From assembly GCA_965662355.1 (NCBI GenBank), contig CBFIHP010000001.1, forward strand, positions 434,001 to 498,000: 64,000 nt of DNA, given 5' to 3'. Position 1 is the first letter of the stretch. The number at the start of each line of letters is the position of its first letter. Below the pieces are notes generated by a model. It was not told the origin of the DNA and searched no databases. It saw only the letters and a list, made by a program, of their open reading frames with translations. The stretch is from GCA-2683825 sp965662355. Lineage in GTDB: Bacteria > Planctomycetota > UBA1135 > GCA-002686595. A program made the position numbers and the translations under genes. Shown in pieces: positions 7,973 through 16,449 of this stretch.

Positions 7973-9354
7973 AGGTTGCGCCGCAAGAGGGCTGCACCTT
8001 CCCGCGCTTGGGCGTAGAGTTCGTACGCTGACGCGATGGAGCGTAGACGCTTCAGCAGGTAGCCAGGACGTAGGTAGAAGCGGCGGTTGAAGCGTCGTTT
8101 CAGGCGCAGAACCTCCGTCGAGGTCAGCGTTCTCGACGGCAGGAACCCGTCGGCTCCACCCTGATCCATGACCAGGTCCTCGGCCTCACACAGTCCGAGT
8201 TTCAGCGCACTGTCACGAAACGCCGTGCCCGAACGCGGAACGGCGACGTTCAGGCTGAGAAAGTCCAGCTCGAGATCCAGGGCGAGCTGCAGCGTGTGCT
8301 CGAGGGATGCCTCGGTCTCTTCGGGCAGACCCAGGATGAAGGTACCCACCGTGCGTAGGCCGGCACGCTTGGCCGTGCGGAACCCCTGACGCACCGCGTT
8401 CGTGTCGTAGCCCTTGCGCGTGGCTTTCAGAACAGTTTCGTCCGCGCTCTCCGCGCCGAGGATGACCGTATGGCAGCCGCCGCGTCGCATCGCGTGGGCG
8501 AGCCCTTGATCCAGGGTGTCGGGTCGTGTGAAAGCCGTCCACGAGAGATCGCCGCGTTCCGCGAACGCATCGAGGAGCTCGAAAGCTCGCTCGCGCTTCA
8601 AGCCGAAGGTCTGGTCGAGAAAGAAGATCTCACGCGTCCCCCTGGCGCGCAGGAAGTCGATCTCCTCGAGCACATCCGCGACGGGTCGCGTCTGGAACCC
8701 GAGCGTTCCGATCACACAGAACGTGCAAGGGTAGGGACAACCGTAGTCCGTGAGCATGGTCGCGAAGCGGCGCTCGCGGGCAAAGGAGAACCGATAGCCC
8801 CGCTCTGGAAACAACTCGTGGCGTGGCCTTGGGATGCGAAAAGAACCACGACGCTGGCGGGGCTCGAGGCTCTGTTGACGACGCGGCCGACCGTCCCCGT
8901 CCCGCAGGGTCATGTCCTCGATACCCTCACGTTTTCCGCTGAGGTAGGTACGGACATCCGCGTTGGCAAAAACATGGGCCGCGGCTTCGATCCAGGGTTC
9001 TTCGCGCAGGCGCTCCTCGCTGGCCTCGTGCAAGACGTCGCCGAGGGCGATGATGCGGACCCCCTCACGCGCCAGTGCCGCACCGAAGGCGCGATCCTCT
9101 TCCCAGGAAACCGATCCGACGAGCATCACGCAGGCCTCGGGAGCCACGCTGCGCACGCGGGCCAGCGAGGCTTCGGGCGTCAGCCTTTCCGCCATGGCGT
9201 CGATGACCGTCAACTCATGCTCTTCGGCCAGCGACCCCGACAGAACCAGGAGATCGATCGGGTGGAACAGATAGTTCGACTTGGTCGTCTTCGAGCACAA
9301 GTAGTCGCGGATGTAGATCCGGCGACCCGGGGGGTTCAACAGTAGGACTCTCAT
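7969..9354 (-). CDS. B12-binding domain radical SAM protein
   Basis: A 461-residue enzyme. The N-terminal region (about 1-140) is a cobalamin-binding Rossmann domain starting MRVLLLNPPG, without an obvious DxHxxG base-off histidine. The radical SAM core has the cluster-binding motif CPYPCTFC (Cys206, Cys210, Cys213; CX3CX2C), then typical segments FFLDQTFGLKRERAFELLDAF, HTVILGAESADETVL and TFILGLPEETEASLEHTL. This is the P-methylase/BchE/HpnJ-like class, which acts on lipids, antibiotics or porphyrins; the substrate is not evident. The start is the ATG at 9354 because the frame upstream overlaps the glycosyltransferase. The ATGA overlap with that gene suggests joint action on a lipid or surface glycan (inference). 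Confidence 0.88.
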   Translation of the reverse strand: MRVLLLNPPGRRIYIRDYLCSKTTKSNYLFHPIDLLVLSGSLAEEHELTVIDAMAERLTPEASLARVRSVAPEACVMLVGSVSWEEDRAFGAALAREGVRIIALGDVLHEASEERLREEPWIEAAAHVFANADVRTYLSGKREGIEDMTLRDGDGRPRRQQSLEPRQRRGSFRIPRPRHELFPERGYRFSFARERRFATMLTDYGCPYPCTFCVIGTLGFQTRPVADVLEEIDFLRARGTREIFFLDQTFGLKRERAFELLDAFAERGDLSWTAFTRPDTLDQGLAHAMRRGGCHTVILGAESADETVLKATRKGYDTNAVRQGFRTAKRAGLRTVGTFILGLPEETEASLEHTLQLALDLELDFLSLNVAVPRSGTAFRDSALKLGLCEAEDLVMDQGGADGFLPSRTLTSTEVLRLKRRFNRRFYLRPGYLLKRLRSIASAYELYAQAREGAALLRRNL

Positions 9355-10577
9355 GGGCGCCGGAGCGTCGGCTGCGGCTCGAGCGCCTGAGCCGCGAGTT
9401 CTTCTCGGACCGCAGCCTGCACGAGCGCGACGCTGAGGTTCGTCATGCATTCCGGCCGGCCGCGGAAACAGCCACCGAGCTTGTTGTCGTGCACGTTCAG
9501 ACACGGGCTGCATGCCGGCGGATTCCATAGCGCGAAAGCCCTGCGCCCGATCGGCCGGTACATCTGCGGTGTTTCGGGCCCGAAGAGCCCGAGAGTCGGC
9601 GTGCCCAGGGCCGCGGCGATGTGCATCGGTCCCGAGTCGTTCGACACGACGACGCGGGCGCTCTCGAGCAGTGCGCACAGCCCGCCGACCGACAGGCGCC
9701 CCGACAGGTCGATGAACCCTCCCTCGCTCAACTTGCCGGCCCGGACCCGAATCTCGTGGGCACGTCCGCGCTCACCCTCGCTGCCGATCAGGCAGACGTT
9801 GAGACCATCCTCGAGCACGAGGCTGCGAGCTAGCTCCGCGAAGCGCTCCGGCGGCCAGCGTCGTTCGAGGGACAGGTGTCCCGCATTCGGGTTAAGAACG
9901 ACGAACCCACCACGGCGCCCGTTGGCCGCGAGCAGGGCTGCTGCACACTCGGCTCGATCCCTATCGGACACGGCATAGGGCAGCACGTCATCCGGCTCGA
10001 TCAAGGTCCCATCCTCGCCGCCCGCGAGGGCCCGGAAGTTCCGCGCCACGTGCCAGGAGCGGCGAAAGGGTGACCACTCGGTGTGGAGTCCGCCCCGCAA
10101 CATGAGCTTGGCTGCGAAGCCCACGCTGCGCGGGGCACCGCTCAATACCGATAGCACCGCGGAGAAGTGCGTGAAGAACTCGAAGTCGTAGACCACGTCG
10201 TAGCGCAGCTTCCGCAGTCGAAGAACCAGCGCAAAAAGGCGTTCGACGATGCGCCACCAGCTGGTCGAGACGTCCAGGGTGTGCACACGGTCGAAGGCGC
10301 CGAGGCCCTCGGCGAAGGCGCGGTTTCCGATCAAGGTCAGAAGCTCGAGCGAAGCTTCGGGATGCCGTTTGCGCAGCGACTTCGTGGCCGGGGTCAGGAG
10401 CTGCAGGCTTCCGATGCCCCAGAACTTGATCAGCAGGACACGCTGTGCCTCCCCGGCGCAACGGGGTCCGACAGCACGAGCTCCGCGACGCCGTCGGGCG
10501 AGTGGCCTCAGGAGTTGGAAGGCGGGTCGGCCTAGAAAGCGGTCGGCCCGCTGCAGGGTCTTCATCGAAACGGCCAT
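9351..10577 (-). CDS. Glycosyltransferase family 9 (heptosyltransferase-like)
   Basis: About 408 residues with the GT9 fold used by ADP-heptose:LPS heptosyltransferases. The N-terminal Rossmann half begins RVLLIKFWGIGSLQLLTPATKSLRKRHP; the C-terminal donor domain has VVLNPNAG, RRWPPERFAELA and the signature VVSNDSGPMHIAAALGTPTLGLFGPE. A Cys-rich tail (ACSPCLNVHDNKLGGCFRGRPECM) is common in the family. I chose ATG 10577; ATG 10640 is also in frame but adds an unlike N-terminus. It is upstream of, and overlaps, the radical SAM gene. A role in outer-membrane glycolipid or glycan assembly is likely. Confidence 0.88.
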   Translation of the reverse strand: MAVSMKTLQRADRFLGRPAFQLLRPLARRRRGARAVGPRCAGEAQRVLLIKFWGIGSLQLLTPATKSLRKRHPEASLELLTLIGNRAFAEGLGAFDRVHTLDVSTSWWRIVERLFALVLRLRKLRYDVVYDFEFFTHFSAVLSVLSGAPRSVGFAAKLMLRGGLHTEWSPFRRSWHVARNFRALAGGEDGTLIEPDDVLPYAVSDRDRAECAAALLAANGRRGGFVVLNPNAGHLSLERRWPPERFAELARSLVLEDGLNVCLIGSEGERGRAHEIRVRAGKLSEGGFIDLSGRLSVGGLCALLESARVVVSNDSGPMHIAAALGTPTLGLFGPETPQMYRPIGRRAFALWNPPACSPCLNVHDNKLGGCFRGRPECMTNLSVALVQAAVREELAAQALEPQPTLRRP

Positions 10578-10828
10578 GCGATCCCATCGTAGCCGGCCTG
10601 CGTCCTCCCGGCACCCAAGGCGCGACTCCGGAGTTGCCATCCGCTGGAAACCTCACCTCTGTTTGGCCTATTCAAGTACGGGGGAGCTTGTCGATCTTCG
10701 GGACCACACGTATCCTGGCTCGCTCGTTTCCCGTCGCGAAGGCCCTAGTCAAGGGCGTTTCGACGACCCCAGACGCTCTTCTTCAAACCCGAGTACTCCT
10801 CGCCCTCGACCCGCAAGCGCCTCCCTCC

Positions 10829-12316
10829 ATGTGCGGATTCATTGGTGTCTACGGCCCTGAAGGGGTGGATGTCGCTCCCGAGATCTACGAAGGTCTTCTG
10901 GCGATTCAGCACCGCGGCCAGGACGCCGCTGGGATCACGACGTTCACGGACACCTTCCACGTCCGCAAGGCGGAGGGCATGGTGCGGGACGTCTTTCGCT
11001 CCGATGACATGGAGCGACTGCGTGGCAACCTCGGCGTGGGGCACGTGCGCTATCCGACGGTCGGCGTCGGCAGCGCCGAGGACGCCCAGCCCTTCCACGT
11101 GACCTTCCCGGTCGGGGTGGCCATGGCCCACAACGGCAACGTCACGAACTTTCTCGAGCTGCGCGAGTCGTACATGACGAATTGCGGGGCGCGGCTGAAC
11201 TCCTCCTGCGACCTCGAAGTCCTGCTCTATGTGTTCGTGCGGGCACTTTCGGAGCGTGCCACCCCCAAGAACCCCGTCACCCCCGACGATGTGTTCGCGG
11301 CCGTCCGGGCGGTCTACAACGAAGTGAAAGGGGCTTATTCGGTCTGCGCCGTGCTCCCGGATGTGGGCCTGGTGGCTTTCCGCGACCCCTTTGGAATCAA
11401 GCCGATCGTTTTCGGTGTCAAGCACACGACCGACGGCAAGTGGTTCGCGGTGGCTTCGGAGAGCGTCGTCCTCGATGTCGCGGGCTACAAGGAGGCCTCC
11501 GACCTGGCCGCCGGAGAGGCCATTTTCATCGACAACGACCGCAACGTTCACAAGAAGAGGCTCGCGAACCAGCCCCACCACCCCTGTGTTTTCGAGTTGG
11601 TCTACTTCGCCCGGCCGGACTCCCTGCTCGACAAGATCTCGGTCTACAAGACCCGCCGGCGCTTCGGCGAGGCCCTGGCGAATCAGTGGGTGGAGTCCGA
11701 TGCTCCGACTCCGGACGTCGTGATGCCGATTCCGGACTCCTCGCGCGATGCAGCCATGTCGATGGCGAACACCCTCGACATTCCCTATCGCGAGGGACTG
11801 GTCAAGAATCGCTACATCGGCCGCACGTTCATCATGTCCAGCCAGGGCAAGCGCCAGTCCTCGGTACGCCGCAAGCTGAACACGATCGCGCTCGAGTTCA
11901 AGGACAAGGCGGTGCTGCTGGTCGACGACTCGATCGTGCGTGGAAATACGGCCAAACGCATCGTCCGCATGGTGCGGGAGGCGGGGGCGAAGAAGGTGTA
12001 TCTGGCCATTACCAGCCCGCCTCTGGTCTCTCCGTGCCCCTATGGCATCGACATGGCGACCAAGACCGAGTTCATCGCCAACGGCTACGAGACCTCCGAG
12101 ATCGCGGACCTCTTGGAGGCCGACCACGTGCTCTATCTCGACCGAGAGGCCATGAACGAGGCCGCGCGGGTCGGGAATCCGGGGGTCGAGCACTTCTGCA
12201 ACGCGTGCTTCACGGGCGACTACCCTACGGGCGACATTACCTCGAACGTGATCGAGCGCATCGGGGCCGAGCGGACGAACTCGCGCCAGAAGCTCTTCCC
12301 TTTCGCCCAGAGTTGA
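10829..12316 (+). CDS. purF: Amidophosphoribosyltransferase PurF
   Basis: A 495-residue enzyme for the first committed step of purine synthesis (PRPP + glutamine to phosphoribosylamine). The start is fixed by the Ntn-hydrolase nucleophile: MCGFIGVYG, with Cys2 exposed after Met removal. The glutaminase domain includes HRGQDAAGI, HVRYPTVG and MAHNGNVTN. The phosphoribosyltransferase domain has PIPDSSRDAAMSMA, NRYIGRTFIM and the PRPP loop VLLVDDSIVRGNT. Two late cysteines (SPCPYGID, EHFCNACF) fit the iron-sulfur type of PurF. The open frame extends 128 codons upstream without family similarity. It is divergent from the GT9 gene, with about 250 bases between starts. Confidence 0.96.
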   Translation: MCGFIGVYGPEGVDVAPEIYEGLLAIQHRGQDAAGITTFTDTFHVRKAEGMVRDVFRSDDMERLRGNLGVGHVRYPTVGVGSAEDAQPFHVTFPVGVAMAHNGNVTNFLELRESYMTNCGARLNSSCDLEVLLYVFVRALSERATPKNPVTPDDVFAAVRAVYNEVKGAYSVCAVLPDVGLVAFRDPFGIKPIVFGVKHTTDGKWFAVASESVVLDVAGYKEASDLAAGEAIFIDNDRNVHKKRLANQPHHPCVFELVYFARPDSLLDKISVYKTRRRFGEALANQWVESDAPTPDVVMPIPDSSRDAAMSMANTLDIPYREGLVKNRYIGRTFIMSSQGKRQSSVRRKLNTIALEFKDKAVLLVDDSIVRGNTAKRIVRMVREAGAKKVYLAITSPPLVSPCPYGIDMATKTEFIANGYETSEIADLLEADHVLYLDREAMNEAARVGNPGVEHFCNACFTGDYPTGDITSNVIERIGAERTNSRQKLFPFAQS

Positions 12317-12342
12317 CCAGCGCCCAGCTGGACAGGGCCCGA

Positions 12343-12356
12343 CCGGTGTGGACCGG
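12343..12356 (+). other. Short hairpin after purF
   Basis: CCGGT-GTGG-ACCGG forms a 5-bp perfect stem 26 bases past the purF stop and 8 bases before the tRNA CCA end on the other strand. It has no T-run; it could weakly terminate in either direction. Confidence 0.2.
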
Positions 12357-12363
12357 CCTTGGT

Positions 12364-12440
12364 TGGTGCGCCCGACAGGATTCGAACCTGTGGCCTTCTG
12401 CTCCGGAGGCAGACACTCTATCCAGCTGAGCTACGGGCGC
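12364..12440 (-). tRNA. tRNA-Arg (anticodon CCG)
   Basis: On the minus strand the 77-base sequence begins GCGCCCGTAGCTCAGCTGG and folds as a standard cloverleaf. The 7-bp acceptor GCGCCCG pairs with CGGGCGC. The D arm has AGCTGGAT, the anticodon stem TCTGC/GCAGA encloses loop CTCCGGA (anticodon CCG, reading Arg CGG), and the T arm is ACAGG-TTCGAAT-CCTGT. Discriminator A and an encoded CCA follow (12364-12367). Confidence 0.97.
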
Positions 12441-12630
12441 GTGGATCCCAACCGAGGTCAGGGCCCTGATAGGGCCCGGTAGTGTGCTTTTCGGAGGCGA
12501 TCTGTCCAAAGAAATCCCAGCCGGCCCGTTCGCCGCACCCCTCGGGGTTCGCTAGTCCTGCAGCGAGGACCATTCTCGGGCCTCTCACCTACGGTTGAGT
12601 TGCTTTTGGGCGATCAAAGAAAAGGGTGCC

Positions 12631-12660
12631 TTGACGGTTTCTCAAGGCGTGGCTTACGAT
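12631..12660 (+). promoter_or_regulatory. Possible sigma-70-type promoter for the thrombospondin-type protein
   Basis: TTGACG (5 of 6 to the -35 consensus) at 12631-12636 and TACGAT (4 of 6 to the -10 consensus) at 12655-12660 are separated by 18 bases, 64 bases before the ATG at 12725. No other gene lies between. Confidence 0.4.
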
Positions 12661-12724
12661 TGAAGTCGCCTCGGCTCTCTCAACCGCTCGGAATCGCCTG
12701 ATCAGCGACCGTAAAGGGCCTACT

Positions 12725-13717
12725 ATGACAATTCCGTTTGCTTCCCCCCGCCTGGGTCGTTCTTCACCGCGATCCACGACCTGGTTCGCTGCCGGGATCC
12801 CGATAGCGACCCTTGCCTGCGTGGTAATTTCGCTCGGTGGTTCGTTTTCCAGGCCCCCCGTTCTTTCCGCATCCGGTTCCGAGCGAATCGATTCGGACCT
12901 GGACGGCATAACGGACTTTCAGGAATCGATCATCGGGACCAGCCCCGATGAGTACGACAGCGACCAAGATGGTTTCAGCGACCTGGAAGAGATCGCACGG
13001 AACACCGATCCACTGTCCCCCGACTTGTGCCCGTTGGGCGTGGGCGTGAACGTTGGGATGTACGCAAGTGTAGAGAATGGCCACGTTTTCCTGAATTCGG
13101 CCGTTTTCGTGCCGACGGGCGAACTGCTGGACTTGTCCTATTACTTCGGCGCCGTGATCCATGGCGAAGCTGTTGTGATCCCCGGAGAAGCCGTCGCCCA
13201 GGCCAGTCGCAAGTGGGTCTATCCGGCAGCCGGAGGAGCGGGTCATGTCGCCATCATCGAGATTGGCGTACCCGAATGGATGATCCATGCTGCCGGTCAA
13301 GTTGGCTTCTTCGCAGGAGCGACGACGGGCGATCCGCAGGATCCCGAGGCCACGAAGGTCGTCAGCACCACGACCCTCACGAGCGTCTCGAACACGATCA
13401 TGACCATCGAGCCGCTTCCGACCCCGGATGACGGGGGTGACGGCAGCGATGATGGCTCCGACGGTGGCGGACAGGTCGGCGGCGGCGTGTGGTACAAGCC
13501 GCTCGCGGCTGACGACGACATCCCCTCGGAACTCACCAGCGGCGAGGTTTGCGTGCAAACCGTTCAGTTCGTGGCCTCCATCGGCGCGAACGACGTCTAC
13601 GAGGTTCACTCGGCCGAGTGCTCCGAAATGGACAGCTACTGCTCGGGATCCAGCTGCTCGGCCTCGGTCGGTCAGCCCCTGGAGTTGCCGAACCCCGGCG
13701 CCATTCTGGGCGACTGA
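12725..13717 (+). CDS. Exported protein with thrombospondin type 3 repeats
   Basis: The 330-residue product carries a long signal region (basic start, then PIATLACVVISLGGSFS, residues about 26-42). Two calcium-binding thrombospondin type 3 units follow: DSDLDGITDFQE near 57-68 and DSDQDGFSDLEE near 79-90, with NTDPLSPD beyond. The rest (about 105-225) is a beta-rich domain with no motif I recognise. A Gly/Asp linker (about 230-250) and a short C-terminal domain with five cysteines (CVQTV, ECSEMDSYC, SSCSAS) complete it. It is most likely a secreted or cell-wall protein. It is flanked by a possible promoter upstream and a long hairpin downstream, so it is probably monocistronic. Confidence 0.7.
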   Translation: MTIPFASPRLGRSSPRSTTWFAAGIPIATLACVVISLGGSFSRPPVLSASGSERIDSDLDGITDFQESIIGTSPDEYDSDQDGFSDLEEIARNTDPLSPDLCPLGVGVNVGMYASVENGHVFLNSAVFVPTGELLDLSYYFGAVIHGEAVVIPGEAVAQASRKWVYPAAGGAGHVAIIEIGVPEWMIHAAGQVGFFAGATTGDPQDPEATKVVSTTTLTSVSNTIMTIEPLPTPDDGGDGSDDGSDGGGQVGGGVWYKPLAADDDIPSELTSGEVCVQTVQFVASIGANDVYEVHSAECSEMDSYCSGSSCSASVGQPLELPNPGAILGD

Positions 13718-13820
13718 CACAGGATCCCCTATGGCCAGATGGCGGGCTCCAGGAGGACAGGCCGGTGAGAATTGTTGGGCTGAGGCCCGCGAAGTCACTG
13801 GAAGGCTAAAAATCACGAGC

Positions 13821-13861
13821 TAGAGCTCTAGAACAACGATTCCAGTTGTTTTAATGCTCTA
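13821..13861. other. 41-base near-perfect palindrome (hairpin)
   Basis: TAGAGC (13821-13826) pairs with GCTCTA (13856-13861), and after a 2x2 internal mismatch TAGAACAAC (13829-13837) pairs with GTTGTTTTA (13845-13853, one G-U) around a 7-base loop. It lies 104 bases after the thrombospondin-type gene and 60 bases before a sigma factor gene, and is notably AT-rich for this DNA. There is no T-run, so it is either a rho-independent-like stop without a tail or an operator. Confidence 0.5.
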
Positions 13862-13920
13862 AGTTGCGGGAACCAGGAGACCCCCCCTCCCGTCCTAGAG
13901 CCTGAGGATCGCCCCCCCTG

Positions 13921-14526
13921 ATGAACTCGGACCCGGATGCAGAGCTGGTACTCGCTTGCCAGCAAACGCAAACACCTTCGCTGGACGGTGAATTTCGCCA
14001 GTTGTATGACCGGTTCAAGGACCGCGTTTACAACGTGTGCTACCGGATCACAGGGAATCCGACCGATGCCCTCGACGCCTCCCAGGAGACCTTCGGGATC
14101 ATCTTCCGCAGGATCTGCGAGTTTCGCTTCCGTTCGCGTTTCTCGTCCTGGGTCTACCGCATCGCCGTGAATGCCAGCATCGACCTGAGACGCCGTTCCC
14201 GCACACGTCGCTTCGCTTCGCTGGAAGCGGTTCAGGAGGCCGGATCCGAGTCGACGCGCTACGAATTCAGGGACACCAAGGTCGAGATGCCCTCGCAGTC
14301 GGCCTCCCGGCGCGAATTCGAAGAGGAAGTACAACGGGCGATCGATCGGCTTTCGCCCAAGCTGCGCACCATCGTCGTGCTGCGCTACCTGGAGAACCTC
14401 TCCTACGAGGAAGTGTCCGAGACGCTGAAGATCTCGCTGGGTACGGTCAAGTCCCGCCTGGCGCGCGCACACGATGCGCTCGACCGCGAGCTGACCCCTG
14501 TTCTCGACAAGCACTACCTGGGCTGA
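13921..14526 (+). CDS. ECF sigma-70 family sigma factor
   Basis: A 201-residue ECF sigma factor. Region 2 has EFRQLYDRFKDRVYNVCYRITGN, DALDASQETFGIIFRRI and RFSSWVYRIAVNASIDLRRR. Region 4 has LSPKLRTIVVLRYLENLSYEEVSE and a recognition helix ISLGTVKSRLARAHDALDREL. The domain pattern resembles RpoE-like factors. Three bases separate it from the GTG of the anti-sigma gene, and a third gene encoding an RseB-like lipoprotein follows, so the three look like an envelope-stress module. Confidence 0.92.
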   Translation: MNSDPDAELVLACQQTQTPSLDGEFRQLYDRFKDRVYNVCYRITGNPTDALDASQETFGIIFRRICEFRFRSRFSSWVYRIAVNASIDLRRRSRTRRFASLEAVQEAGSESTRYEFRDTKVEMPSQSASRREFEEEVQRAIDRLSPKLRTIVVLRYLENLSYEEVSETLKISLGTVKSRLARAHDALDRELTPVLDKHYLG

Positions 14527-14529
14527 ACC

Positions 14530-15354
14530 GTGAAAGACACCTGCCGCCAATTTCGTGAAGCATCGCTTTCGTGGCTGGGGAAACCCAGTCGCGCGGCCGG
14601 TGATTCCAGAGCTGGCCATGGGCAAGAATGCCCCGAGTGTCTCGAGTGGTTGCTTCGTGTGAGCGGCCATGTGGAGGCCTTCGACAGACTTGGCCGTCTC
14701 CGGGCTCCTCTCGCGCTTTCCACACAGGTCGCCGAGGCGCTGCGTTTCGACTCGACGTCGCGGGCGGAACGCAACATGAGCACTCTCAAGGACATGGAGG
14801 CGTTCTCCGCGCCGGCCGAGCTCGAAGAGCGGGTGTTCTCCGATCTCCAACATGCCCTCGACCCGCTGCATGACCCGCTGCGGGATGAGGATCGCGCGCC
14901 CCAAGCGCCCGAGCTCTCCCTCGGGGTCCAGGCCCTCAAGACACTCACCTGTCATCCGGCCCCCGCGGTGCTCGAGCGCCTGCTATCGGAGGAGCTCGAA
15001 AAGCCCGCGTACCACCGGACGAATCGCTTCAGCGACCTCGAGAGGATGCGCGCTCCCGATCAACTCGCCCTCAGTCTCGAAAAGACGCTCAGGCGTTCGC
15101 GGATCGTGCGACGGCTTCAACCCCTGGTCGGGACCCTCGCGGCGGCGGGGTTGGTGCTCTGGCTCGTTGTGGGGCTTTTTGCCGGCGCCGACGGACCACG
15201 GAAGCGTCCTTTCGAGGTCGTACGTACCGATTCGATGGAGGGATTCCACCCCTGGCTGCAGGGCGGTTTCGGGGCTCTTGCTGGGCCAGGTGCTCCGCAA
15301 GTCGAGAGTTCTGATACCGATGCGAATCTGAATACGGGAAAGGAGATTCGCTGA
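14530..15354 (+). CDS. Anti-sigma factor, single-pass membrane protein
   Basis: The 274-residue product starts with GTG. Near residues 30-37 it has GHGQECPEC, compatible with the His-x3-Cys-x2-Cys zinc motif of ZAS anti-sigma factors. A helical region with repeated short units (LEERVFSDLQHAL, VLERLLSEEL, LALSLEKTLRRS) leads to one transmembrane helix at about 205-222 (GTLAAAGLVLWLVVGLFAG), then a 50-residue outer tail. Gene order and topology make it the regulator of the sigma factor just upstream. It ends in TGATG, overlapping the next start by one base. Confidence 0.8.
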   Translation: MKDTCRQFREASLSWLGKPSRAAGDSRAGHGQECPECLEWLLRVSGHVEAFDRLGRLRAPLALSTQVAEALRFDSTSRAERNMSTLKDMEAFSAPAELEERVFSDLQHALDPLHDPLRDEDRAPQAPELSLGVQALKTLTCHPAPAVLERLLSEELEKPAYHRTNRFSDLERMRAPDQLALSLEKTLRRSRIVRRLQPLVGTLAAAGLVLWLVVGLFAGADGPRKRPFEVVRTDSMEGFHPWLQGGFGALAGPGAPQVESSDTDANLNTGKEIR

Positions 15355-16439
15355 TGCGAAGCGCACATCTCCAGCTCCTTCCCCAGATCATCCTGGCGAT
15401 CAGCCTGTCTCTCACCACGGGATGCGGTGACTCGGCGCCCTCTTCGGGTATCCCCCCGATCGGCGGCGACGAGAACCAGAACCTCGTCGTCGATGATGGC
15501 CCCTACCTGCGCGTTTCCCCGACAAACCTCGAGTTTCTTGCACGCCCCGATCACTGGCTCGAGCTCGTCCACATCGGACGCCGCCAGGTCAGTTTCTACG
15601 ACGCGAACGGGGTCGAAACGTCCTTCATCGAGCGTGTCGCGACCGACGGCACGGGACAGTACGCGATCGACCCGGTCGAGGCGCTGACACCGCTCGCGAC
15701 CGATTGGGACTCGTTCCGGCTCCGCCAGCTGTCGCTCCAGGGCTTCATCTTCCGCCATCGCGACTTCGCGATCCGCGACATCGAGCTGTTCCAGGAGCAC
15801 TGGACCCTCGAGGAGCTCGGGTACAACAGCACGATTGCGGGCCGTCGTTGCGACCTGTTCCAGGCCAAGCATTCCGGAGTGGCCGTTGCGCCCAGTTATC
15901 AGCTCCTGATCGACGACAAGGGCCTCGTGCGGGCCTACCGTGAGTACAGCTCTGCGGGACAGCTCCTCAGCGAGGTGCGCTATCTCTCGTTCAATGGCTC
16001 GCCAACCCAGGAGGAACTGGACCAGGTCATCTGGTACGAGTCGATCATCGACGATGCCACGGAGCTGGACTGGAGCCTGCCCCTCGAGCCCCAATTGCCC
16101 CAGCTCAACGGGAAGTCGCTATTCCAACCGCGATGGCTACCCCTGGGCCATACCCTGCGGCGGGCCAGCCGGGCCACGATTGCTGACCGGTCCTGGTTGC
16201 GGCTCACGTACACCGATGGCGTCGAGTCCATCCTGTACGCAGTCGATCTCCCCCCCGAGGAGGTGGATGGCCAGATGGCCCCGCCCTACAGCCCCCAGGC
16301 GAGCGCCGATAGCCTGCGGGTGCACAGCGTCGGGCGGACCTCCGCTCTTCAGGGCACGTTGCGCCACCGCGAGATCATGGTCCTCGGGAAAGCCGACCCC
16401 GATCTCCTGATCGATATCGCCCAATCCGTGCTGCCCTAG
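15354..16439 (+). CDS. RseB/MucB-like lipoprotein
   Basis: A 361-residue lipoprotein with lipobox LTTGC (Cys24). The C-terminal third resembles the small domain of RseB/MucB: WLPLGHTLRRAS, then LRLTYTDGVESILYAVDLP (compare YSDGLASVSVF in RseB) and a last strand-helix EIMVLGKADPDLLIDIAQSV (compare VTVVGEVPPATVKQIAQSV). The larger middle part (about 45-240) looks like a LolA-type half-barrel. In proteobacteria RseB binds the anti-sigma factor and senses mislocalised lipids or LPS. The one-base overlap with the anti-sigma gene supports the same role. Recognition is by motif and context, so it is moderately sure. Confidence 0.6.
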   Translation: MRSAHLQLLPQIILAISLSLTTGCGDSAPSSGIPPIGGDENQNLVVDDGPYLRVSPTNLEFLARPDHWLELVHIGRRQVSFYDANGVETSFIERVATDGTGQYAIDPVEALTPLATDWDSFRLRQLSLQGFIFRHRDFAIRDIELFQEHWTLEELGYNSTIAGRRCDLFQAKHSGVAVAPSYQLLIDDKGLVRAYREYSSAGQLLSEVRYLSFNGSPTQEELDQVIWYESIIDDATELDWSLPLEPQLPQLNGKSLFQPRWLPLGHTLRRASRATIADRSWLRLTYTDGVESILYAVDLPPEEVDGQMAPPYSPQASADSLRVHSVGRTSALQGTLRHREIMVLGKADPDLLIDIAQSVLP

Positions 16440-16449
16440 CTCCTGCGGC

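Noticed and set aside
10745..12193. 482-codon minus-strand open frame opposite purF
   Set aside because: Antisense shadow in GC-rich DNA; purF is certain on the plus strand.
12461..12477. GGGCCC-TGATA-GGGCCC inverted repeat upstream of the tRNA
   Set aside because: GGGCCC is self-complementary and common in this GC-rich DNA; no T-run and no gene that needs a stop here.
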